Positions 25,853-33,854 of a stretch of DNA of 64,000 nucleotides are shown piece by piece (position 1 is the first letter of the stretch; each line of letters starts with the position of its first letter). This stretch comes from a virus. The position numbers and the translations under genes are program-made. The stretch lies in the IMG/VR virus record IMGVR_UViG_3300037297_000249, positions 46,051 to 110,050 of that record. One strand, 5' to 3'. The notes beneath the pieces were generated by a model. The model saw only the letters and a list, made by a program, of their open reading frames with translations. It searched no databases and was not told where the DNA came from.

Positions 25853-26902
25853 ATGCAAGGAGAGCTTCGGGAAGTTCCGATAGAGTTGTGCGTGGTTGAT
25901 GATTTGTTTAATACCCGTACTAAGGGTATTGGTGATGTTTCTGAGTTGGTTGAGTCCATCAAAGATAGTGGGGTTTTGGTCGCCCTTATGGGTAAAGACC
26001 GAGAGAATCCCAAGGGGGAGGTAGAGATCTATGCTGGGTACAGACGGCTTGCGGCAGCTGCGATTGCTGGGTTGAAAGTCGTACCGGTTATGGTTCGGAA
26101 GCGAAGAGCCATGACTCGCAAGGACATGCTTCTTGATAACATTTGCGAGAATGTTCAGCGAAGGGATTTGAACCCGGTGGACGAGGCCAGGGCATTTTAT
26201 CGACTCCAGGAGGAGTATGGAATGTCGGTAGCTGAAGTCAGCACTTCTTTGGGTCTCAAGAAGAAGTTTGTTACTGACAGGCTTGACCTGTTGCGCCTTC
26301 AAGGTGTGGTGTTGAACGCGTTGCAGGCAGAAGAAATTTCTGTTCAGGCAGCTCTTGAAATAGATCGGTTGCCGCAGAATAAGCAGGAAAAGTTTGTAGG
26401 CATTGCTCGTGAGTTCAGGGGAGCAAAGCTCAAGGCTATGGTTCAAAAAGAGCTGGATAAGATTCAGCAGAAGCTTGATGGGATGGAGAAAGAAAAGCCG
26501 AAGTCACCAGATGCCGCTGTGATTACGGAGCATGTCCGTATGATCAAAAAGGCTTCTTCGGTGGTTTGTGCTGGATTGGGATATTCGGACGAAGAGGCGG
26601 AGGCCGTAAAGTCTGTGAACTATCGTTCTTTGGGGCCGGATGATTTGGGTGTCGTGGCTAAGTTGTTGGATGATTGCGCGGACCAGGTGGAGGATGACAT
26701 ACCTATTAATGATACGGCCAAGGCTGAGTTGATTGAAGCCGTAAATTCTTCTAGGGGGATAAAGGGTACAGATGAGATTAAGTCTCTATGGGTTCAGTTT
26801 CTTGTCGGTCAAGCCATGCAGAAGGCCAGGGAGATAAATCCGGAGAAGCCGAAAGTCACCCTAACGCTGATGAGGGATATTATTGGACAGGTGTTTGAGT
26901 AG
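25853..26902 (+). CDS. ParB/Spo0J-like nuclease-domain protein
   Basis: The 349-residue protein begins with a ParB N-terminal domain: FNTRTKGIGDVSELVESIKD, EIYAGYRRLAAAAIAG (the GxRRxxA CTP/nuclease box) and NICENVQRRDLNPVDEARAF. A helix-turn-helix follows (MSVAEVSTSLGLKKKFVTDR), then a long helical C-terminus. No ParA is nearby, so plasmid-type partition is unlikely. Phage ParB-like proteins may act as nucleases or DNA-binding regulators. Confidence 0.75.
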   Translation: MQGELREVPIELCVVDDLFNTRTKGIGDVSELVESIKDSGVLVALMGKDRENPKGEVEIYAGYRRLAAAAIAGLKVVPVMVRKRRAMTRKDMLLDNICENVQRRDLNPVDEARAFYRLQEEYGMSVAEVSTSLGLKKKFVTDRLDLLRLQGVVLNALQAEEISVQAALEIDRLPQNKQEKFVGIAREFRGAKLKAMVQKELDKIQQKLDGMEKEKPKSPDAAVITEHVRMIKKASSVVCAGLGYSDEEAEAVKSVNYRSLGPDDLGVVAKLLDDCADQVEDDIPINDTAKAELIEAVNSSRGIKGTDEIKSLWVQFLVGQAMQKAREINPEKPKVTLTLMRDIIGQVFE

Positions 26903-26950
26903 TCTTTGTTATAGGTAGGAATTCATTATAGTTTCAACACAGGAGTCAAG

Positions 26951-28075
26951 ATGTTAGTTCACCATTCTAAGCAGACGTATAAAGAAGCCGCTTCGGACGC
27001 CGCAAGGCATGCGAGGCAGAAGCTGATGGAAGATATTGAAAGAGGTAAGGTTTTTGCCTCAAATATTATTGAAAGGGTTCAGACTGAAGTCCCAGAAGAT
27101 GCGGTAGTTAGAAGTAGGGGGTTAAGGTTTGATGGGGATGAGGATAGCCGGAGCTCTGGGGAGCCAGTTGGGCTTCTTGTTGGGTATGAAGGTTCTTTAT
27201 TTGAAGCGACAAAGCATTCAAGGGGTCAATTATGTCAGAGGTCCGGGATGCCTCGAAAGTATTTGTCTTGGTTAGAGGAAACTGAGCGGAGGAGTTGGGG
27301 GATTCGTCTGGCGGCAAATAATTTTAGAGAGATTTTTCAAAACCAGTCTGAAAGGTTTCTTCTTAGAAGTTACGGCGGTAAGCTCAGGGGGTTTCTGTCT
27401 GATAGGTATAAACGAAGGGACTCACGGCCATTGTTGGATGGTTTTATTGAGGCGTGTAACCAGGTAGGAGCGTTACCTTATGATGGGATAGGGTCTGATA
27501 CCCGAGTTTCTATGAAAGCGGTATTGCCCAGGGTGTTCGAGCCGATAGATAATGAAGTTCTGTCTATTGGTTGCATGTGGGAGAATAGCGATTATGGTGC
27601 GGCCAGAAATAGATTGTGGGTTTTTGTGTCTCGTTTGTGGTGTACTAATAAGGCAATAATGACTACGGGGTTTTCTCAGGTTCATTTAGGAAGTAGGCTA
27701 CCGGATAACCCGATGATAAGCCAGAAGACGGTTGATATGGATACTAAGGTTACTATCTCGGCTATGAAGGACGTTATCGGAACTACCATGTCACCAGATA
27801 CCGTTGAGGTACTTTGTGAAGTTATACGGGAGGCTGGGGAGAAGCAGATAGACCCCACCATTGAGTTAGAGCGTTTTAAGAAACGTTTTTCAGCCAAGGA
27901 GTTTGGAGAGGTCAAGGATAGGTTTAATACCCCAGATGTAGTTCAGCTACCGCCGGGTAATACTGCGTGGAGAATGAGCAACGCTGTTTCGTGGTTAGCG
28001 AATGACACTTCTGACTCGGATAGAAAGCTGGAGCTGATGAAGATTTCCGGGGAGATGTTGACCACGAAGAAATGA
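26951..28075 (+). CDS. DUF932-like phage/plasmid protein
   Basis: The 374-residue protein contains LLRSYGGKLRGFLSDRYKRRD near residue 135, the signature segment of DUF932-type proteins of phages and plasmids, followed by a beta-rich central part (NRLWVFVSRLWCTNKAIMTTG). Function in the family is not established; members often lie near recombination genes, as here. AGGAG precedes the ATG. Confidence 0.65.
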   Translation: MLVHHSKQTYKEAASDAARHARQKLMEDIERGKVFASNIIERVQTEVPEDAVVRSRGLRFDGDEDSRSSGEPVGLLVGYEGSLFEATKHSRGQLCQRSGMPRKYLSWLEETERRSWGIRLAANNFREIFQNQSERFLLRSYGGKLRGFLSDRYKRRDSRPLLDGFIEACNQVGALPYDGIGSDTRVSMKAVLPRVFEPIDNEVLSIGCMWENSDYGAARNRLWVFVSRLWCTNKAIMTTGFSQVHLGSRLPDNPMISQKTVDMDTKVTISAMKDVIGTTMSPDTVEVLCEVIREAGEKQIDPTIELERFKKRFSAKEFGEVKDRFNTPDVVQLPPGNTAWRMSNAVSWLANDTSDSDRKLELMKISGEMLTTKK

Positions 28076-28092
28076 GTGGAGGTTTAACTGCT

Positions 28093-28479
28093 ATGATGAT
28101 TAGGCATACATGGACCGATTCTGATGACGAGCTTTTGCTGAAGATGATTTCAGAGTGTGAGCCGCTGTTTAACTATTATAAAGAGTCCAATAAGGGGTAT
28201 ACCGAGAGTAACGCTTGGGATGCGGTGGCCGGGAGGTTATTGCCTTTAGTTTGTGTTACAGGTGCCGCATGTAAGAGGAGGTTTGCGCGAATAAAAAAGC
28301 AGAAGAGTCCGGATAGGTCTCGGGAGAAGCTTATAGCCAAAGTAGAAGAGTTTGGAGAGGGGAGTTTCCAAGCTGCATGCGATCAGGTTCCGAGTCTGAG
28401 GAGACAGATTGAAGATTTAGACGCTAAGGTTGAGGGTTTGAGGGAGAGGTTGGATTTTTTGATAAGTCTATGGAAGTGA
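28093..28479 (+). CDS. Myb/SANT-like small DNA-binding protein
   Basis: From the ATG at 28093 (GGAGG upstream; an ATGA-overlap start at 28072 is also possible) the protein has 128 residues. HTWTDSDDELLLKMISECEP, SNAWDAVAGRL and TGAACKRRFARIKKQK match the tryptophan-anchored three-helix Myb/SANT fold. The C-terminus is a coiled coil. Likely a DNA-binding protein of unknown target. Confidence 0.6.
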   Translation: MMIRHTWTDSDDELLLKMISECEPLFNYYKESNKGYTESNAWDAVAGRLLPLVCVTGAACKRRFARIKKQKSPDRSREKLIAKVEEFGEGSFQAACDQVPSLRRQIEDLDAKVEGLRERLDFLISLWK

Positions 28480-28485
28480 GGGTAG

Positions 28486-29403
28486 ATGTCTCTTAAAGAC
28501 AGAATAAGGGCTATTAAGCGAGGTGAAGACAATTCGGACTTGTCTAGGATTGTCAGGTCGTATTTAGTGTCAAGGCCGCAAGACTTTCGGGAGGATGGCT
28601 GGCATATATCAGATATTTGTATGATGTGTGCAAGAGCTAGAGCTCTTAAAATGTTTGGGGTCCCTGCGATGTTTAGTAACGATCCGGTTACTGAAAAGTT
28701 GTACGATTTAGGTAAGGGCATACACCTCATTTATCAGAACTGGTATTTTGGCGGAGCCAATGTATTATGGGGTAAGTGGGAATGTCTTAGATGCAGTAAG
28801 GTCATATGGGGTTTTAAGCCTGCGTCTTTTATCGATGGTGTAGGGTGTTATCATGATGGTAAGGGGCATCGTTGGTCTTATCAGGAGATCCCTATAAGGG
28901 TTAAGGCTGAGGAACGATTAAAATTTTATGAGTGGGCACAGCCAGGATTAGCAGAAGGAATTTTTAAGGATGTGGTGGGGAGTTCTGATGCGTTAGTGTG
29001 GGAGGACTCAAAGAAACACTGGGTGTGCGCGGACATAAAAACATGTAGGGATGAAATTTTCAAGTTTCAATATAAGAAGGCGGCTTTCGAACCCCATAGG
29101 AGGCAGGCTAATCTCTATGCATATTTGATTAAAAGGGGTTATGTTGATGGGTGCTCTCGTGAGGATATTCCGAGCCCAGAGGAAGTTTCGGTATTCTATG
29201 TTAATAGGAACACTTCTGATGAAATTGAGCATTCTTTTAATATAGATGAGGGATTAGTACAGGCGAGTTTTGATGAATTAACTAAGTTTGATAGGTACAC
29301 GGTTACTGGGGAGCTGCCCGAAAGGTGTGCTTTATGTGACACCAAGGAGGCAAAAAGAGCAAAGAAATGCGGACAGAGAGTAGCCTGCTTTTCTAGGGAG
29401 TAA
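28486..29403 (+). CDS. Cas4/RecB-like PD-(D/E)XK exonuclease
   Basis: The 305-residue protein shows LGKGIHLIYQNWYF (the His of the RecB motif), VGSSDALVW (Asp), VCADIKTC (Asp-x-Lys) and RRQANLYAYLIKRGY (QxxxY), which together define RecB/Cas4-family nucleases. Cysteines near the start (Cys45, Cys48) and a C-terminal Cys-rich tail (CALCDTKEAKRAKKCGQRVAC spans ~280-300) could hold an Fe-S cluster as in Cas4. Two further Cys (CLRCSKVIW) lie at ~105. No CRISPR is present; a recombination role is likely. Confidence 0.72.
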   Translation: MSLKDRIRAIKRGEDNSDLSRIVRSYLVSRPQDFREDGWHISDICMMCARARALKMFGVPAMFSNDPVTEKLYDLGKGIHLIYQNWYFGGANVLWGKWECLRCSKVIWGFKPASFIDGVGCYHDGKGHRWSYQEIPIRVKAEERLKFYEWAQPGLAEGIFKDVVGSSDALVWEDSKKHWVCADIKTCRDEIFKFQYKKAAFEPHRRQANLYAYLIKRGYVDGCSREDIPSPEEVSVFYVNRNTSDEIEHSFNIDEGLVQASFDELTKFDRYTVTGELPERCALCDTKEAKRAKKCGQRVACFSRE

Positions 29404-29407
29404 TACG

Positions 29408-29872
29408 ATGGAAGATCACCCAGCTGTTTCTGAGGCGAAAATGAAGATAATAACGGAGGGCTTTCCTAGGCCGAGTAAGCCGTCAGATGACAGTTTAGGT
29501 TGGCCAAAGAGTGTGGGGGATTTGACGAATGAGCAATTAGCACTACATCTCACGGTATGGTCTGGGTGGGCAGGATATACCAGGGTGCTATTAGCTGTAG
29601 CGTCTGCGAATCAGGTTGCTTATGAGTCTCAAAAAGGCATATTTAGAAGTCAGGAGATGGTTAAGCATGCAGCAGATTATAAGACAGTTACTGCGCTAAG
29701 GGCGGCTGTGGACAGCTCGGAGACTATCCAGCAGTATGATGAAAATTTTATGCAGGCAAGAGTTGAGAAGAAAATTCTATCATCATTGTTGGAGACCTAT
29801 GTTGAGCGAGAGTCTGTAATCAGTCGTGAAATAACGCGGCGCAGAGGTGACATAGAAGATGCAAGAAGATAG
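29408..29872 (+). CDS. Hypothetical helical protein
   Basis: A 154-residue helical protein (VTALRAAVDSSETIQQYDEN, then KKILSSLLETYVERESVIS) with no motif recognised. It lies between the Cas4-like nuclease and the RuvC-like resolvase and overlaps the latter by 14 bases. A recombination-accessory role is only an inference from position. Confidence 0.5.
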   Translation: MEDHPAVSEAKMKIITEGFPRPSKPSDDSLGWPKSVGDLTNEQLALHLTVWSGWAGYTRVLLAVASANQVAYESQKGIFRSQEMVKHAADYKTVTALRAAVDSSETIQQYDENFMQARVEKKILSSLLETYVERESVISREITRRRGDIEDARR

Positions 29873-30422
29873 CAGGATCTGTCTAGGAATAGACCCGGGA
29901 CAAAAGTCCAGTGGAGTTGTGGTCCTTGACTGGGTTAACCGCCAGGTACTTATGGCAGATAATCAGTATCCGAATGAGCATATTATGAAGACTTTCGAGA
30001 AGAATGATGTTTTTCGGGGTCCTGGGAGCGAAGACATTGTCTTGTTTTCTTGTATTGATAAGGTCTCTATAGAGAAGGTAGTGACCTATGGTAGGTCGGT
30101 TGGGCAGGAAACTATGGATACGGCTTGGTGGTCTGGAAAGTTTCATACGGCAGCTGAGTGGACAGTGGGAAGAGTTGAGGCTATATCACGGCCGACAGTG
30201 AAGATGATGCTCTATGGGTCATTAGTTTATAAAGATGCTACATCCAGAAAAGGGGTAGATACTAAGTTGTTAAAGTCTTGTGCAAAGAGCTATTTTGATC
30301 CTACTGGTGGGGGCAATGACCCCTATAGGGGGACAGTTAAGTGTAAGGGGCCTCTTTTTTGTGTGAGGGGAGTTCACGCTTGGGATGCGTTGTTTGTTGC
30401 ACTATCGGCAATGCTGGCCTAG
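29859..30422 (+). CDS. RuvC-like Holliday junction resolvase
   Basis: The 187-residue protein has an RNase H fold active site pattern: CLGIDPGQKSSGVVVLD (first Asp), KVSIEKVVTYG (Glu), and GVHAWDALFVALSAML (last Asp). This is the RuvC layout; size is typical. It resolves branched DNA before packaging. With the PD-(D/E)XK protein at 24.3 kb the phage encodes two potential resolvases. Confidence 0.8.
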   Translation: MQEDSRICLGIDPGQKSSGVVVLDWVNRQVLMADNQYPNEHIMKTFEKNDVFRGPGSEDIVLFSCIDKVSIEKVVTYGRSVGQETMDTAWWSGKFHTAAEWTVGRVEAISRPTVKMMLYGSLVYKDATSRKGVDTKLLKSCAKSYFDPTGGGNDPYRGTVKCKGPLFCVRGVHAWDALFVALSAMLA

Positions 30423-30451
30423 AATAGCTTAGGATATTCCGGGAGATAAGC

Positions 30452-30760
30452 ATGAAAACACAGAAGACGGAGTTGGTGACGGAGGTTGGAGAGAGGTCAG
30501 AAGTTCTATTCAGAGTAGCCGGTGGGTCTCAAGTTAAGCTGGTAGCTGGAGCAATAAGCAGGTCTATTCGGGAAGGAAATACTCCGGTCATTGTGGCCAT
30601 AGGGGCAGGAGCGGTAAATCAGGCATTAAAGGCGATATGTGTATCTCAGGGCATGATAGCTCCAGAGGGTTATTCTATTGTCATTAAGCCAGGATTTCGG
30701 GATGAGTTCATAGGGGGGAGGAAATGTACTGCGATGTCTATGAAGGTGGTTTCTATTTAG
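30452..30760 (+). CDS. SpoVS-like (Alba-fold) protein
   Basis: The 102-residue product reads VKLVAGAISRSIREGNTPVIVAIGAGAVNQALKAICVS in a row of helices and strands with the SpoVS hallmark AIGAGAVNQALKA, ending in an IKPGFRDEFIGGRKCTAMSM strand. SpoVS of sporulating Firmicutes and its relatives in Deinococcus and delta-like proteobacteria have an Alba-type nucleic-acid-binding fold. It lies one gene before QueD. Its phage role is unknown. Confidence 0.82.
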   Translation: MKTQKTELVTEVGERSEVLFRVAGGSQVKLVAGAISRSIREGNTPVIVAIGAGAVNQALKAICVSQGMIAPEGYSIVIKPGFRDEFIGGRKCTAMSMKVVSI

Positions 30761-30771
30761 CTGGAGGAGTG

Positions 30772-31215
30772 ATGAATAAAGTTGTTAAGGAAGTGGCGTT
30801 TGACGCCGCACACAGGTTATTTGGGTACCCCGGAAAGTGTGCTAACATTCATGGGCATAGATATAGGGTCCTGGTAGCGCTCAATTACAGAGAAGTGAGA
30901 GATGACGGTTTATCTATAGACTTCAGCAGGATAAGCGATAGCGTAGGGAAGTGGATTTCCGAGAATTGGGATCATAAGTTGCTTCTGAATTCGGAAGACC
31001 CACTAGGTAAGTATTTAGTGGATACAAGTTTGTGTACTGTGAGTTCTATTTTCAGTTTTGAGAAGAATCCCACAGCGGAAGTCTTGGCGGAGTACTTAGT
31101 GAAAGTTGTGATACCGTATCAGTGGCCATACCTCGGGCATATTCTGCATTCAATTTCGGTCTATGAAACTCCCACTTGTTGCGCAGTAGTTAAGGTTCCA
31201 CATGTATCAGATTAA
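30772..31215 (+). CDS. queD: 6-carboxy-tetrahydropterin synthase (QueD)
   Basis: From the ATG preceded by GGAGG, the 147-residue protein has VAFDAAHRL and NIHGHRYRVLV, giving the three zinc His of the 6-pyruvoyl-tetrahydropterin synthase fold. SIDFSRISDSV, WDHKLLLN and PTAEVLAEYL (catalytic Glu and His partners) follow, as does the closing VYETPTCCAVV. It makes CPH4 from dihydroneopterin triphosphate, the second step to preQ0. It overlaps queE by 14 bases. Confidence 0.88.
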   Translation: MNKVVKEVAFDAAHRLFGYPGKCANIHGHRYRVLVALNYREVRDDGLSIDFSRISDSVGKWISENWDHKLLLNSEDPLGKYLVDTSLCTVSSIFSFEKNPTAEVLAEYLVKVVIPYQWPYLGHILHSISVYETPTCCAVVKVPHVSD

Positions 31216-31879
31216 TGAGATTTTTTATAGTATTCAGGGTGAGGGGGTCAGTATTGGGTATCCAGCAATATTTGTTAGGTTCTCCGGGTGTAATTTAGCT
31301 TGTCCTTTCTGCGATACTGAGCATGATACGTTTACTGAGTATTCATTAGATGGTTTAGTGTCGGCTATAGTTGCCATGAGGGCTAAGTTGGGGATGCACC
31401 AAGGGTATGGTTTTTTATCTAAAGATAGGCCAAGATGCGTTTTTACGGGTGGGGAGCCAATGCTTCAGTTAGATGTGAATCTTATTGGGGCACTTAGGGA
31501 AGCTGGGTTTTTACTGTGCATTGAGACTAATGGTACGATAGGTGAGCAGTGGATGATATCCTTGGATGAAGTTACAGTTTCGCCAAAGAGACCTATCGAC
31601 GAATTGCCTGCGTTGAGATATGCGACTACGGTTAAAGTTTTGGTTCCAGTTTTTGAGGGTATAGAAGTATCCAGTTTAGTGGGAAAGGTGAATTATAGTG
31701 ATGTAAGAAGATGGAAGGTTAACTTGGTATTACAGCCAATAAGGGTAGAGGATGGAGTTTTGGGGCAGTTTAGAAAAAATTGTCGGGAAGCTGTCAGTTT
31801 GCAAAAAAAGCTATGGGTTCGACATAGACAGTTATGGAGAGTAATTCCCCAGGTACATCGTTTCATGGGGATAATTTAG
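31202..31879 (+). CDS. queE: 7-carboxy-7-deazaguanine synthase (QueE)
   Basis: The 225-residue radical SAM protein has FYSIQGEGVSIGYPAIFVRF, then GCNLACPFCDTEHD with Cys30, Cys34 and Cys37 binding the 4Fe-4S cluster, and VFTGGEPMLQ (SAM-binding GGE). SPKRPI is the substrate-binding SPK segment. It converts CPH4 to 7-carboxy-7-deazaguanine. Length and order are normal for the family. Confidence 0.9.
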   Translation: MYQINEIFYSIQGEGVSIGYPAIFVRFSGCNLACPFCDTEHDTFTEYSLDGLVSAIVAMRAKLGMHQGYGFLSKDRPRCVFTGGEPMLQLDVNLIGALREAGFLLCIETNGTIGEQWMISLDEVTVSPKRPIDELPALRYATTVKVLVPVFEGIEVSSLVGKVNYSDVRRWKVNLVLQPIRVEDGVLGQFRKNCREAVSLQKKLWVRHRQLWRVIPQVHRFMGII

Positions 31880-31891
31880 GAGGTCTTGAGT

Positions 31892-32260
31892 ATGAAAGAG
31901 TACAGAGAAGGCAATAATGAAGCTGAAGCGGAAGATGGGGTCGAAGATTCTTTTGAGGATGCTGTAACCGGAGAGCAAGTCTCGGCTATATCAGCAATCC
32001 TGTTGGTATTAACTCCCCGTGGAGTTGAGTTGTTGACGGACATTAAGGGGATAAAAGTCGATAGGCAGGCAACATATCACGATGTAGTTATGATGACTTC
32101 GGTAGCAAAAGCAGAAGCTGAGGCTACCATCTCCAGCAGGTATACGGCTGATGCTATGTTGAAGAGTATGAGGTCTGTTCAAAAAGCGGCCGCTGGAAGG
32201 AGAGCTCCAAGAAATGTTGGAGGAGTCCCTATTATTGGAGGGGGAAGGCGTGACCACTGA
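31892..32260 (+). CDS. Hypothetical protein within the deazaguanine cluster
   Basis: From the ATG after AGGAGG this is a 122-residue protein. It has an acidic N-terminus (NNEAEAEDGVEDSFEDAV), a helical middle and a basic C-terminal tail (MRSVQKAAAGRRAPRNVG). No family recognised. It sits between queE and folE and overlaps folE by 11 bases, so co-expression with preQ0 synthesis is likely. Confidence 0.5.
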   Translation: MKEYREGNNEAEAEDGVEDSFEDAVTGEQVSAISAILLVLTPRGVELLTDIKGIKVDRQATYHDVVMMTSVAKAEAEATISSRYTADAMLKSMRSVQKAAAGRRAPRNVGGVPIIGGGRRDH

Positions 32261-32816
32261 AATACAGCGGGAGATGGAGGAGGCTGTAAAAGTTCTTCTT
32301 CGAGGTATGGGTGAAGATATTCGCCGAGAGGGGTTGTTGGATACCCCTAGACGCGTAGTCAATATGTTCTTGGAGATGACGGAAGGTTTAAGGGTGTCGC
32401 CCCCTCATATGACAACGTTTAGTAAGGGGTCTACCGATCAAATGGTAATAGTTTCTGACATTGCGTACACGAGTTTGTGTGAGCATCATTTAGCACCGTT
32501 TACAGGTAGAGTTCATATTGGATACCTTCCGAGCGGTCGGCTGGCCGGGTTATCGAAGTTGGGTAGAATTGTTGAGTGGTATGCAAAAAGGCCTCAAATT
32601 CAGGAGAGGTTTACTTCACAGATAGCGGATAAGTGTGTTGATGAGCTGGACCCGGTTGGGATTATTGTGGTTGCAGAAGGGCATCACCAGTGCATGTCCA
32701 TGAGGGGCATTAAAAAAGAAAATCATAAAACTGTTACTACGGCAATCAGGGGGAAGATAGCCAAGAATGAGTTTTTCCAGGCTTTGGGGGTTACCCGTGG
32801 CCACCATAGTTTGTGA
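32250..32816 (+). CDS. folE: GTP cyclohydrolase I (FolE)
   Basis: The GTG at 32250, with GGAGGGGGAAGG before it, gives 188 residues; a TTG at 32214 would lengthen it inside the previous gene. The protein shows LLDTPRRVVNMF, SLCEHHLAPFTGRVHIGYLP (Cys and His zinc/active-site residues), GLSKLGRIVE, and HHQCMSMRGI with the third zinc Cys. It makes 7,8-dihydroneopterin triphosphate from GTP, the first step to preQ0. Confidence 0.9.
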   Translation: MTTEIQREMEEAVKVLLRGMGEDIRREGLLDTPRRVVNMFLEMTEGLRVSPPHMTTFSKGSTDQMVIVSDIAYTSLCEHHLAPFTGRVHIGYLPSGRLAGLSKLGRIVEWYAKRPQIQERFTSQIADKCVDELDPVGIIVVAEGHHQCMSMRGIKKENHKTVTTAIRGKIAKNEFFQALGVTRGHHSL

Positions 32817-33129
32817 TCTGGATGGGGTCATCGCGAAGCCGGTTGCGAGCCATACTGAGTATTCCAACTGCGAGCCGAATCAAGAAGTCATAGGAGTTTT
32901 GCATAGGCTTGTACGTTTGGGTCATGAGATTGTGATTCATACCGCAAGGTGGGAAGTAGATAGAGGTGTTACGGAGTCTTGGCTTAGGAGGAATTCAGTA
33001 CCATATTCTAAAGTTGTGTTCGATAAGCCGTTAGGTCAGGTGTATATTGATGATAGGGCTTTATTGTATAGTTCTAATGACGAGACCAGGGTTAGTTTGT
33101 TAGAAGAGATTCTAGGGAGGCTAAGATGA
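32797..33129 (+). CDS. HAD-family phosphatase-like protein
   Basis: From the GTG at 32797 the 110-residue protein has motif I IVCDLDGVIA (both Asp present), motif II HTARWE and motif III/IV VVFDKPLGQVYIDDRAL. All HAD catalytic acids are intact, in contrast to the paralogue-like protein at 12.2 kb. A longer ATG start at 32767 lacks a ribosome site. Being inside the deazaguanine cluster, it might act on a nucleotide or sugar-phosphate, by inference. Confidence 0.7.
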   Translation: MATIVCDLDGVIAKPVASHTEYSNCEPNQEVIGVLHRLVRLGHEIVIHTARWEVDRGVTESWLRRNSVPYSKVVFDKPLGQVYIDDRALLYSSNDETRVSLLEEILGRLR

Positions 33130-33854
33130 GTCCTGAAGTTCTGGGTGATTTACACATTATTTTGTACAGCGGTGGTATGGATTCGTATATTACTTATAAG
33201 TATGTTGGGCGAATTTCGGGTGATAATGATATAGTTTATCCTGTTTATTTTAGTCTCGGACACAGGTATGAGCACCAGGAGCTGGCGGCAGTTGCGAATA
33301 CTTTGGGCAGTAAAGTTATGCGGGATTTTACCCTTAAAGGACTGGGTAAAGTTGAAGACTATTTTGCGCATATTCCGGGGAGGAATGCACATTTAGTTTT
33401 GGCTTCTTTGAAATATGCGGTTGTTAAGTCCAGTAAAGTTTTTGTTTGGCTTACGGTTCAAAAAGATGAGATGAGTATTCCGGATAGGAGTGAAGAGTTT
33501 TTTGAGAAGATGTCAGAGGTTTGTAGTGTGTTGGTTGGCTCGGAGGTTCATGTGGCGACCCCATTCAGGGATATGGATAAGGCAGATATGGTGGCATGGT
33601 ATTTGTCTAAGGGATATTCAGTTGATGAGTTGTTGAGTACTTGGGCATGTTATAATTCTACTTCGTATATTCCGTGCGGCGAGTGCAGTGCATGTATCCG
33701 GAGATACATTGCTCTGAGTATTAATGGTTTAAGTGAGGAGTACAGAGTTGACCCTTTGAGTTCTAGCTTGGCGGATAGTTATAGAAAAGCGGCAAAGTTG
33801 GGGGAGTACAGTGAGCAACGTTGTGGAAGAATACTGGAGGTGTTAGGTGAGTGA
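33126..33854 (+). CDS. queC: 7-cyano-7-deazaguanine synthase (QueC-like)
   Basis: The 242-residue protein has the PP-loop ATP site IILYSGGMDSYITYKY, SIPDRSEEFFEKMS, and the zinc cluster in ACYNSTSYIPCGECSACIRRY. This is the QueC layout: ATP-dependent conversion of 7-carboxy-7-deazaguanine to preQ0. It overlaps the HAD gene by ATGA and the radical SAM gene by 8 bases. Confidence 0.88.
   Translation: MSPEVLGDLHIILYSGGMDSYITYKYVGRISGDNDIVYPVYFSLGHRYEHQELAAVANTLGSKVMRDFTLKGLGKVEDYFAHIPGRNAHLVLASLKYAVVKSSKVFVWLTVQKDEMSIPDRSEEFFEKMSEVCSVLVGSEVHVATPFRDMDKADMVAWYLSKGYSVDELLSTWACYNSTSYIPCGECSACIRRYIALSINGLSEEYRVDPLSSSLADSYRKAAKLGEYSEQRCGRILEVLGE

Noticed and set aside
25853-26902. Plasmid partition system (prophage-plasmid lifestyle)
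   Set aside because: No ParA, centromere repeats or repressor nearby; a lone ParB-like protein is common in lytic phages.
28486-29403. CRISPR-associated Cas4
   Set aside because: No other cas gene or array is near. The protein is better read as a phage RecB/Cas4-type recombination nuclease.
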